A stretch of DNA of 64,000 nucleotides from NCBI GenBank assembly GCA_964247755.1, contig CAXTVX010000004.1:1-64000 (forward strand), given 5' to 3'. Shown here one piece after another: positions 35,707 through 42,071 of this stretch; position 1 is the stretch's first letter; every line of letters begins with the position of its first letter. The notes beneath the pieces were generated by a model that did no database searches, was not told where the DNA came from, and saw nothing but the letters and a program-made list of their open reading frames with translations. This DNA is from Lichenicola sp964247755 (GTDB taxonomy: Bacteria; Pseudomonadota; Alphaproteobacteria; Acetobacterales; Acetobacteraceae). The position numbers and the translations under genes were made by a program.

Positions 35707-36462
35707 ATGCTGACCGCCGAGCCGGCCACCGCCACCACCGACGGCACGCTGCTCGGCGGCCGGGTTTTGTACCGCCAGCTCCGCGACGGCTACCGGAGCG
35801 GGATCGAGCCGGTGCTGCTCGCGGCGACGGTGCCGGTCCGCCCCGGCCTGCGCGTGATCGAGGCCGGCTGCGGCGCCGGTGCCGGGTTGCTGTGCCTGTC
35901 GGCGCGGGCGGACGGCGTGCACGGGACCGGGATCGAGCAGGATCCCGCCACCGCCGCCCTGGCCCGGTACAACCTCGACGCCAACGGCCGGACCGACTGG
36001 CCGGTGCTGGTCGGCCCGCTCGAGGAGGCGTCCGCCCGGCTTGAGGCGGCCGAATACGACCAGGCAATCGCGAACCCGCCCTGGCACGACAGCGGGTCGA
36101 GCGCCTCGCCCTCGCCACGACGCGACCTCGCCCGTCGGGCGCCGGCCGGCACCCTGGCCGGCTGGAGCCGATATTTGGCGCGCCTGCTCCGCCACGGCGG
36201 GGCGCTCACCCTGGTGCTGCCGGCTGCCCGCCATGCCGAGGCGGCAGCGGCGATGGCGGAGAACGGGTTCGGCGCTATCCGGCTGCTGCCGCTGTGGCCG
36301 GTCGCAGGCCGTCCGGCGCGCATCGTGCTCGTCCGCGGCATCCTGGGCGCGCACGGCGGGGATGCCGTGCTGCCAGGGCTGGTGCTGCATCACCCGGGCG
36401 GCGGCTTCACCGAACCGGCCGAGGAGATCCTGCGGAACGCGGCGGCGCTGCCGTTCGACTGA
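35707..36462 (+). CDS. tRNA1(Val) adenine-37 N6-methyltransferase-like protein (TrmN6/YfiC)
   Basis: 251 residues. SAM-binding motif VIEAGCGAGAGLLCLSARA (about 46–64) and NPPWHDSG (NPPY-like motif IV, about 120–127) mark an amino-group N6-adenine methyltransferase; YRSGIEPVLLAA is the usual N-terminal signature of the TrmN6 group. ATG 35707 gives that N-terminus; upstream frame is open but unlike the family. The substrate in this organism is an inference. It is divergent from the prenyl synthase gene and converges with the next small gene, one base separating the two stops. Confidence 0.85.
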   Translation: MLTAEPATATTDGTLLGGRVLYRQLRDGYRSGIEPVLLAATVPVRPGLRVIEAGCGAGAGLLCLSARADGVHGTGIEQDPATAALARYNLDANGRTDWPVLVGPLEEASARLEAAEYDQAIANPPWHDSGSSASPSPRRDLARRAPAGTLAGWSRYLARLLRHGGALTLVLPAARHAEAAAAMAENGFGAIRLLPLWPVAGRPARIVLVRGILGAHGGDAVLPGLVLHHPGGGFTEPAEEILRNAAALPFD

Positions 36463-36837
36463 TCAAGGCGCGCCGAAAGGATCGGGGTCGACATGATCGG
36501 CGCGCCTGAGGTGCCACAAGCGCTCGTGCGCTGCGACCAATCCCTCCACCGCCCGGCGGTGCGCGCCTGGCGAGCCCAGCTGCGGCTGCGACAGCACGGC
36601 CTCGGTGATCGACAACAGGCTGGCTGCGACGTCGAGCGCGCCCAGGTCGCAGGCCTGGTGCGCCGCGACCAGCAGGCGCTCCGGCAGCCGGCGGACCTGG
36701 CGGACCGGCTCGAGGCTGAACCCCACCGGACCGGACCGGGGCTCGGCCCGGGACAGCGCCTCGTAGTCGAGCCCGTAGCCGTGACGGTCAACGAGATCCG
36801 GTTCCTGCAACGCTTCAAGAAAAGGCATGTCCTGCAC
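36463..36837 (-). CDS. Hypothetical protein
   Basis: 124 residues, not recognised. GTG 36837 is preceded at 10 nt by GGAGG; ATG 36828 is an alternative. The composition is Arg/Leu/His-rich and helical (PERLLVAAHQACDLGALDVA and then AVEGLVAAHERLWHLRR). No signal or membrane part. Similar repeated AAH patterns suggest two helical hairpins. Its stop touches that of the TrmN6-like gene. Confidence 0.65.
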   Translation of the reverse strand: MQDMPFLEALQEPDLVDRHGYGLDYEALSRAEPRSGPVGFSLEPVRQVRRLPERLLVAAHQACDLGALDVAASLLSITEAVLSQPQLGSPGAHRRAVEGLVAAHERLWHLRRADHVDPDPFGAP

Positions 36838-36933
36838 TGTTCCATCGCCTCCAGACCGGGAACGCCTGCGACACGCGGTTCCGTCCTGATCCCAGGCGGC
36901 AGACTATCTCGTTATCCAAGCGAGACAAACGAT

Positions 36934-37302
36934 TTATTGACGTGATTCGCCCTTGCCGCGCGCGCTGCGGCCTCCCGGTGACGCTTTCGCCGTTTCCAGC
37001 TGCTTCTCCACCGCGCGAAACGCGTCGCGCACGGCGCTGCGGACGTCGGGATGGGCCCGCCGCTCGCGCGCGTGGTGCGGCTCGTGCGACACCGCGATCT
37101 CCTGTCCCGGGCGCGACAGGGTGATGTGCACCTCGTACAGGTTTCCGGTCTGATGCTGCTGGTGCAGCGCCTCGACCGAGACCCGTCCGCCGGTCAGATG
37201 GCCATAACGGGTTTCCAGCCGCTCCATCTGCGTCCTGATCTCCGCTTCGAGCGACTCCGAGGCCTGCAGGTTGTGGAACGCGATCTCCAGCGGACGATCC
37301 AT
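36934..37302 (-). CDS. Ribosome hibernation promoting factor / RaiA-like
   Basis: 122 residues. It starts PLEIAFHNLQASESLEAEI, the RaiA/HPF beta-alpha-beta-beta-beta-alpha fold, with RLETRYGHLTGGRVSVEAL and NLYEVHITLSRPGQEIAVS. It is short, without the C-terminal dimerisation domain of long HPF, so it is the short type that inactivates ribosomes in stationary phase. The C-terminus is a basic tail (GGRSARGKGESRQ). GGAGGGGAG is 8 bases before ATG 37302. It lies 97 nt downstream of nrdB on the same strand. Confidence 0.9.
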   Translation of the reverse strand: MDRPLEIAFHNLQASESLEAEIRTQMERLETRYGHLTGGRVSVEALHQQHQTGNLYEVHITLSRPGQEIAVSHEPHHARERRAHPDVRSAVRDAFRAVEKQLETAKASPGGRSARGKGESRQ

Positions 37303-37399
37303 GGTGCTTCTCCCCTCCGGCCGACTGCCCGTATACGGGCTTCTCTTCTGAACGGACCGGCCGGAAGGGGGTTGCGCGCGCCCGAAGGAGGCGCCGGGA

Positions 37400-38431
37400 T
37401 CAGGCTGGTACGGCCGTCTCCCTGTGCCAGTCGCTGCCGATGGAGGAGGTGAAGGCTTCCTCCCAGGTGCCACTGGTCGAGGCGCGGCTGTATTCGGTGG
37501 ACCGGTTCTCGAAGAAGTTCGCGTGCTCGACCGCGTTCAGCAGGTCGTCCAGCCAGGGCAGCGGGTTGCTGTCGACGTGGTAGAGCGGCTCCAGCCCGAG
37601 TTGCAGCAGGCGGCGGTCGGCAATGAAGCGGATGTAGCGCTTGACCTGCGCCGCATCGAGCCCTTCCACCGGGCCGAGCTCGAATGCCAGGTCGATGAAC
37701 GCGTCCTCGTGGTGCACGATGGTCTGGCACACCTCGGTCAGTTCCGCGCGAAGCTGGTCGGTCCAGATCTCCGGGTTCTCCGCTATGAAGGTGCGGAACA
37801 GCCGGATCACCGACAGGCAGTGCAGCGTCTCGTCGCGCACCGACCAGGTCACGATCTGGCCCATGCCCTTGAGCTTGTTGAAGCGCGGGAAGTTCAGCAG
37901 GATCGCGAACGAGGCGAACAGCTGCAGCCCCTCGGTGAAGGCGCCGAACGCGGCCAGGGTCTTGGCGATCTCGTGCTTGGAATCGACCCGGAAACCCTGC
38001 ATGTAGTCGTACTTGTCCTTCATCTCCTTGTAGCCGAGGAAGGCCGAGTATTCCGCTTCGGGCATGCCGATGGTGTCGAGCAGGTGGCTGTAGGCGGCGA
38101 TGTGGATGGTCTCGATGTTCGAGAACGCCGACAGCATCATCAGGATTTCGGTCGGCTTGAACACCTGGCTGTAGTGCTTCATGTAGCAGTTGTTCACTTC
38201 CACGTCCGACTGCGTGAAGAAGCGGAAGATCTGCGTCACCAGGTTCTGCTCGGACGCGGACAGGTTCTTGTGCCAGTCCTTCACGTCGTCGGCGAGCGGC
38301 ACCTCCTCGGGCAGCCAGTGCACGCGCTGCTGGGTCAGCCAGGCGTCGTAGGCCCACGGATAGCGGAACGGCTTGTAGACCGGGTTGGAGGTCAGCAGGT
38401 CGAGCCGGGTGCCGGCCGGGTGTTGATCCAT
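37400..38431 (-). CDS. nrdB: Ribonucleoside-diphosphate reductase beta subunit (class Ia)
   Basis: 343 residues. Houses the tyrosyl radical and di-iron site for dNTP synthesis. Motifs: SEQNLVTQIFRFFTQSDVEV (first metal ligands), ETIHIAAYSHL with the radical tyrosine, EGLQLFASFAI and RDETLHCLSVI (Glu/His ligands). The radical Tyr is present, so the class is Ia or Ib-like rather than Ic. The C-terminus WHRETAVPA would contact NrdA. GGAGAA lies 9 nt before ATG 38431. A strong NrdR box occurs 168 bp upstream. nrdA is separate, about 8 kb away on the same strand. Confidence 0.95.
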   Translation of the reverse strand: MDQHPAGTRLDLLTSNPVYKPFRYPWAYDAWLTQQRVHWLPEEVPLADDVKDWHKNLSASEQNLVTQIFRFFTQSDVEVNNCYMKHYSQVFKPTEILMMLSAFSNIETIHIAAYSHLLDTIGMPEAEYSAFLGYKEMKDKYDYMQGFRVDSKHEIAKTLAAFGAFTEGLQLFASFAILLNFPRFNKLKGMGQIVTWSVRDETLHCLSVIRLFRTFIAENPEIWTDQLRAELTEVCQTIVHHEDAFIDLAFELGPVEGLDAAQVKRYIRFIADRRLLQLGLEPLYHVDSNPLPWLDDLLNAVEHANFFENRSTEYSRASTSGTWEEAFTSSIGSDWHRETAVPA

Positions 38432-38598
38432 GAAGCTGGGTTCTCCGAGACGATGCGGCGCGTGCCCGATCCGGATCGAGCCGGCACGCGGCGGGAAGGG
38501 GCTCGACCGGGACAGGCACGGCTCTGGTCCGGGCCTGTCGGAGTCGCGGGCGGAGTATGGCGCAGGGTCGCGCCTTGTTCCAGCAACGAGAATGTCAT

Positions 38599-38614
38599 CC
38601 ACAACATCTTGTGT
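38599..38614. promoter_or_regulatory. Candidate NrdR box upstream of nrdB
   Basis: The 16-mer CCACAACATCTTGTGT matches the NrdR consensus (acaCwAtATaTwGtgt) at 13 of 16 positions and at all six most conserved bases. It stands 168 bp before the nrdB ATG, between the SDR stop and nrdB. A weaker second half-site (start 38630, 4 of 6 core bases) is 31 bp away. NrdR represses RNR genes when dATP is plentiful. Confidence 0.7.
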
Positions 38615-38632
38615 CCCGGATGAGCGACAACC

Positions 38633-39382
38633 CTACCCCTGGTCGGGACGGCCGATCGCCGTGCGTAGGTCGTCGATCTCGTGGCTGCCGAAATCGTTGC
38701 GGCGGAGGTACGCCAGCAGCTGGGTCGCCGCGTCCTGCGGAGCGACGAGCTGTCCCTCCGCATGCAGCCTGAGGAACCGCTCCCGGTCCGGCGCCCCGCT
38801 GCCGCGGATCACCGCCTGCATCGCGGTGTCGATCACGCCGGGCGCCAGCGACACCGCCCGCGCCGTGCCGTCGCTGCCCGACTCGGCGTTCAGCGACCGG
38901 ATGAATCCGTCCAGTCCCGCCTTGGCCGCGCAATACGCGCTCCAGTGAGCGATCCCGCGTCGCGCAGCACCGGACGACACCGCCAGGATGCGCCGTGGCG
39001 GCGATGCCGACGCGGTCGCCTGCAGGAAGCCGGCGGCGACCAGCATCGGCGACAGGAGGTTGATGCGCATGTGCGCCTCCAGCGCCGCCGGCTCCAGCGC
39101 CGCCACCGGCACCACCGGCTCCAGCATGCCCGCGTTCAGGATCAGCATCGCGGCATCCGGACGGGGATGGGCCTCCACCGCCTGCACGACCCAGCGCCTG
39201 GCCGCCTCGGGATCGCCGAGGTCGATCGACGTCCAGTGCAGCAGCCCCCGTTCCCTGTCGTCCAGCCCGGCCGGCGCCGACCCACGCGCGGCGGCCGCCA
39301 CCGCGTGTCCTTCGCGCAGCAGCTGGCGCACTACCGCTTCACCCAGGCCGCGCGACGCGCCGGTCACCACATGCAGGGTCAT
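38633..39382 (-). CDS. SDR-family oxidoreductase (sepiapterin-reductase-like)
   Basis: 249 residues. N-terminal VTGASRGLGEAVVRQLL is the NAD(P) motif (TGxxxGxG); LILNAGMLEPV holds NAG; catalytic Ser in AVSSGAARRG; Tyr/Lys in YCAAKAGLDGFI; PGVIDTAMQ closes the cofactor site. The overall sequence and the LRLHAEGQLVAPQDAA C-terminal region resemble sepiapterin-reductase-like SDRs (BzrB-type); the substrate is unknown. It lies upstream of nrdB on the same strand but about 200 nt away, with the NrdR box between. The start is ATG 39382 with AGGAGG 5 nt upstream. Confidence 0.9.
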   Translation of the reverse strand: MTLHVVTGASRGLGEAVVRQLLREGHAVAAAARGSAPAGLDDRERGLLHWTSIDLGDPEAARRWVVQAVEAHPRPDAAMLILNAGMLEPVVPVAALEPAALEAHMRINLLSPMLVAAGFLQATASASPPRRILAVSSGAARRGIAHWSAYCAAKAGLDGFIRSLNAESGSDGTARAVSLAPGVIDTAMQAVIRGSGAPDRERFLRLHAEGQLVAPQDAATQLLAYLRRNDFGSHEIDDLRTAIGRPDQG

Positions 39383-39400
39383 GCCGATCCTCCTGAAGCG

Positions 39401-39498
39401 TCACCGGATCAGGTGTGGCCACCTGACCGGTGAAGATGCTCGTCCAAAGCAGAAAGCTGGACCGCAGCCGGCGAACGACCGAACCGGTCGCGGTCCGG
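39401..39498. repeat. Two-hairpin dispersed repeat, copy A
   Basis: Hairpin 1: TCACCGGATCAGGT (39401–39414) with ACCTGACCGGTGA (39421–39433). Hairpin 2: CTGGACCGCAGCCGG (39457–39471) with CCGGTCGCGGTCCGG (39484–39498), one mismatch and two G·T pairs. Linker AGATGCTCGTC is shared with copy B at 50992–51090. Hairpin 1 arms are identical in both copies. A third, unrelated perfect palindrome (GAATTCGC-CT-GCGAATTC, 39510–39527) follows. The element lies between the SDR and FAH-family genes. Confidence 0.8.
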
Positions 39499-39561
39499 TG
39501 TCCTGCCCCGAATTCGCCTGCGAATTCCGGGGATGAGCAGGCCACTATTTCATTGAAAAGG

Positions 39562-40275
39562 CTAGCGGTAGCTGACGGTGACCTCGCCCACTCCGGCGCA
39601 GGCACCGGTCAGCACCTCGCCCGGCTGCACCGCCCCGACTCCGGCAGGCGTGCCGGTCATGAGCAGGTCTCCCGGTGCCAGGAACACGAAGCGCGACAGG
39701 AACGCGATCGCCTCCGCCACGCTCCAGATCATCTGCGACAGGTCGCCGTTCTGGCGCAGCACGCCGTCCACCGTCAGCGTGATGGCGCCGCGGTCGGGAT
39801 GTCCGGCCTCCGCCGCCGGCACGATCGGGCTGATCGGGCAGGACTGGTCGAACCCCTTGGCGAACGCCCAGGGACGACCGGCCCGCTTGGCTTCCGCCTG
39901 CAGGTCGCGCCGTGTCATGTCGAGGCCGACCGCGTAGCCGAACACGTGGTCGAGCGCCCGCCCCGGCGCGATCTCCTCGCCGCCGACGCCGATCGCCACC
40001 ACCAGCTCGACCTCGTGATGCAGGGAGGCGGTCTGCATGGGATACCGAAGCACGCCGCCGCCCGGCACCACCGCATCCGCCGGCTTGGAGAAGAAGAACG
40101 GCGGCGTCCGCTCCGGGTCGCCGCCCATCTCGCGCGTGTGCTCGGCGTAGTTCTGCCCCACGCACCAGATCCGCCGCACCGGGAACGGCGCGTCCAGGCC
40201 TACCACCGGGACGGTCGGCACCACGACGGTGATCCCGGCGTCCATCGGGACGGTGCTCAGTCCCTGATCCACCAC
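39562..40275 (-). CDS. Fumarylacetoacetate hydrolase-family protein
   Basis: 237 residues. FAH fold: IWCVGQNYAEHTREMGG, PPFFFSKPADAVVPGG, the metal triad with LHHEVELVVAIGVGG, GYAVGLDMTRRDLQ and GDLLMTGTPAGVGAV. Enzymes of this group hydrolyse or decarboxylate acyl-pyruvates; the likely role is fumarylpyruvate hydrolase (NagK-like) or a housekeeping oxaloacetate decarboxylase. GTG 40275 is used as start because GGAG lies 8 nt upstream, within the end of the preceding gene; ATG 40245 is another choice. It overlaps the upstream gene by 19 nt, so translation is coupled. Confidence 0.9.
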   Translation of the reverse strand: MVDQGLSTVPMDAGITVVVPTVPVVGLDAPFPVRRIWCVGQNYAEHTREMGGDPERTPPFFFSKPADAVVPGGGVLRYPMQTASLHHEVELVVAIGVGGEEIAPGRALDHVFGYAVGLDMTRRDLQAEAKRAGRPWAFAKGFDQSCPISPIVPAAEAGHPDRGAITLTVDGVLRQNGDLSQMIWSVAEAIAFLSRFVFLAPGDLLMTGTPAGVGAVQPGEVLTGACAGVGEVTVSYR

Positions 40276-40910
40276 TTGACCGGCTCCGGCTCGTCTTCCG
40301 GCTCGACCTCCACGCGCGTCCGGGGCCGGCCGCGCCCGCGCACCGCACGAGAGGGTTCGGGTTCGGGCATCGGGTCGGGAACCGCCGCCGCCACCGGCAC
40401 CGCCGGGACCCGCTGCGCCCGCGCCTCTTCGACCTCGATCTCCAGATGCGCCAGCCGGGTCTGCGCCACCTGCAGCGCTGCCCGCACCTCGCCCAGGGTC
40501 CGTTCTGCCGCTTCCCGCAGCTGCCGCTCACGCTCCAGCGCCCGGCCCAGTGCCGCCGACGGATCGGTGCCCTCTCCCGGCTCGTGACGCGCCGCCTGGC
40601 CGCCCTGACGGTCGCGCGACACGTACTCGACCGGCACGTTCTCGTTCTGGCTGAACCGGCGACGGCGGCTGTCGGGCGTGGCAGGGCCGGGCGAGGCCTG
40701 CTCGCCCCCGCGCCGCGGGCTGCCGCCGTTGCCGCCGCCCATGCGCAGCAGCGCCTGTCGCACCGCATCGTCGGACGGAGTCAGGCCCTCATCCTCGGCG
40801 GGCGCGCTGGTCAGGCTAAGCTTCTGGTTCAAAAGGATCATCCTGTGGCAGGCATGCTGCAGATCCGTATCGGCGGGGATGTCACGCGGCGCAGCGCGTC
40901 GCAGGGTCAC
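40257..40910 (-). CDS. Hypothetical protein with coiled-coil centre and PVKWW-type tail
   Basis: 217 residues, no recognised domain. About 118–160 (LERERQLREAAERTLGEVRA) is a probable coiled coil, flanked by Pro/Arg/Gly-rich disordered segments. The C-terminus VKWWIRD is tryptophan-bearing and looks conserved in layout. GTG 40910 is taken as start; ATG 40841 is equally possible but has no clear ribosome site. It overlaps the FAH-family start by 19 nt. The family seems restricted to relatives of this organism, by my reading. Confidence 0.65.
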   Translation of the reverse strand: MTLRRAAPRDIPADTDLQHACHRMILLNQKLSLTSAPAEDEGLTPSDDAVRQALLRMGGGNGGSPRRGGEQASPGPATPDSRRRRFSQNENVPVEYVSRDRQGGQAARHEPGEGTDPSAALGRALERERQLREAAERTLGEVRAALQVAQTRLAHLEIEVEEARAQRVPAVPVAAAVPDPMPEPEPSRAVRGRGRPRTRVEVEPEDEPEPVKWWIRD

Positions 40911-41113
40911 GTCGCCCGCCGTTGTGCGGGAATGCCGTTTTACGGTCCGTGATGCTTAGTATAGGGCGAAAACCTTCGTCCCGGCAAATCAAGCCGTCAT
41001 CACCCGCCGCGCAGACACGCGAAACCACAGTATCAAACGTTGGACCGCATGCTGTATAGCGCTGCCCGCACGATACCGGTCCTGCCGGACAGCTTCTGAT
41101 CGGACCGACAATC

Positions 41114-42058
41114 ATGACCTCCCTGCTCCGGCCGTTGCTGGTGACCCATGGCGGCAAGTTCCACTGCGACGAGGTGTTCGCCTACGCGGTGCTGCGCCTG
41201 GCGCTCGGGCTCCATGCGCCCGGCCGCGACCACACGCTGCTCCGCACTCGCAGGCCCGAGGAGATCGAGTCGGCCGACGTCGTGTGGGACGTCGGCGGCC
41301 GCCACGAGGCAGCCTCCGGCCGGTACGACCACCACCAGCGCGGCGCTGCGCAGCGTCCGGACGGCACGCCGTTTTCCTCCGCCGGGCTGATCTGGCAGGT
41401 GCACGGGCCGGCCGCGGTCGCCGCCCTGCTGCCCGGGGAGGCTACCGGCCTCGCCGCCGCCATCGCGGACGAGCTCGACGAGGCGCTGGTGCGGCGCATC
41501 GACGAGATCGACAACGGCGTCGCGCCGGAGGGCCTGCTGCGGGATCCGCTCGGCCTGGCCAGCCTGATCGGCGAGTTCAATCCGGCCTGGGACGATCCCG
41601 CCGCCAGCGGGTCCGGAGCAGGCGACGAGGCGTTTCTCGAGGCGGCCATCCTGGTCGGCGCGGTGCTCCGCCGCCGGGTCGAGGCGATGCGGGCGCGTCA
41701 TGCGGCGGAGGCCGCCGTGCTGGCAACACACCGCGGCGGCGCCGACCCGCGCCTGCTGGTGCTGGAGCGCGGCATGCCGTGGAAGAACGTGGTGCACAGC
41801 CAGGCGCTGCCGGTGCTGCTCGCCGTGTCGCCCGCCTCCAACGGCAACTGGATGCTGGACACGGTGCCGCCGGAGCCGGGCTCGTTCGCGCAGAAGCTGC
41901 CGCTGCCAGAGGCCTGGGCCGGGCTGACGGATGCCGAATTGGCCGCGGCCTCCGGGGTGCCGGACGCGGTGTTCGTGCACCTGCGCCGCTTCGTCGGCGC
42001 CGCGCGCAGCCGGGATGGTGCGATCGCCATGGCGCGGAAGGTGCTGGCGGCCGACTGA
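41114..42058 (+). CDS. MYG1-family (DHH-like) putative exonuclease
   Basis: 314 residues. N-terminus LLVTHGGKFHCDEVFAYAVL is the UPF0160/MYG1 signature; VVWDVGGRHEAASGRYDHHQRG holds the DHH-like metal motif. The region DLEYPWKN-like here appears as GMPWKNVVHSQ, and NWMLDTVPPEPGSFAQKLPLP follows. MYG1 in eukaryotes is a nuclear and mitochondrial 3'-5' RNA exonuclease; bacterial members have not been studied as far. It converges with the Suv3-type helicase gene (13 nt between stops), an interesting pair because both families act on mitochondrial RNA. Confidence 0.9.
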   Translation: MTSLLRPLLVTHGGKFHCDEVFAYAVLRLALGLHAPGRDHTLLRTRRPEEIESADVVWDVGGRHEAASGRYDHHQRGAAQRPDGTPFSSAGLIWQVHGPAAVAALLPGEATGLAAAIADELDEALVRRIDEIDNGVAPEGLLRDPLGLASLIGEFNPAWDDPAASGSGAGDEAFLEAAILVGAVLRRRVEAMRARHAAEAAVLATHRGGADPRLLVLERGMPWKNVVHSQALPVLLAVSPASNGNWMLDTVPPEPGSFAQKLPLPEAWAGLTDAELAAASGVPDAVFVHLRRFVGAARSRDGAIAMARKVLAAD

Positions 42059-42071
42059 TCCGGCGTCCGAC

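Noticed and set aside
35590..36393. Upstream extension of the prenyl synthase frame on the minus strand
   Set aside because: It is antisense to the TrmN6-like gene and shows no family similarity.
37327..37340. GCCCGTATACGGGC palindrome between hpf and nrdB
   Set aside because: A short perfect palindrome, but it has no T-run in the direction of nrdB transcription and no known operator match. Left unassigned.
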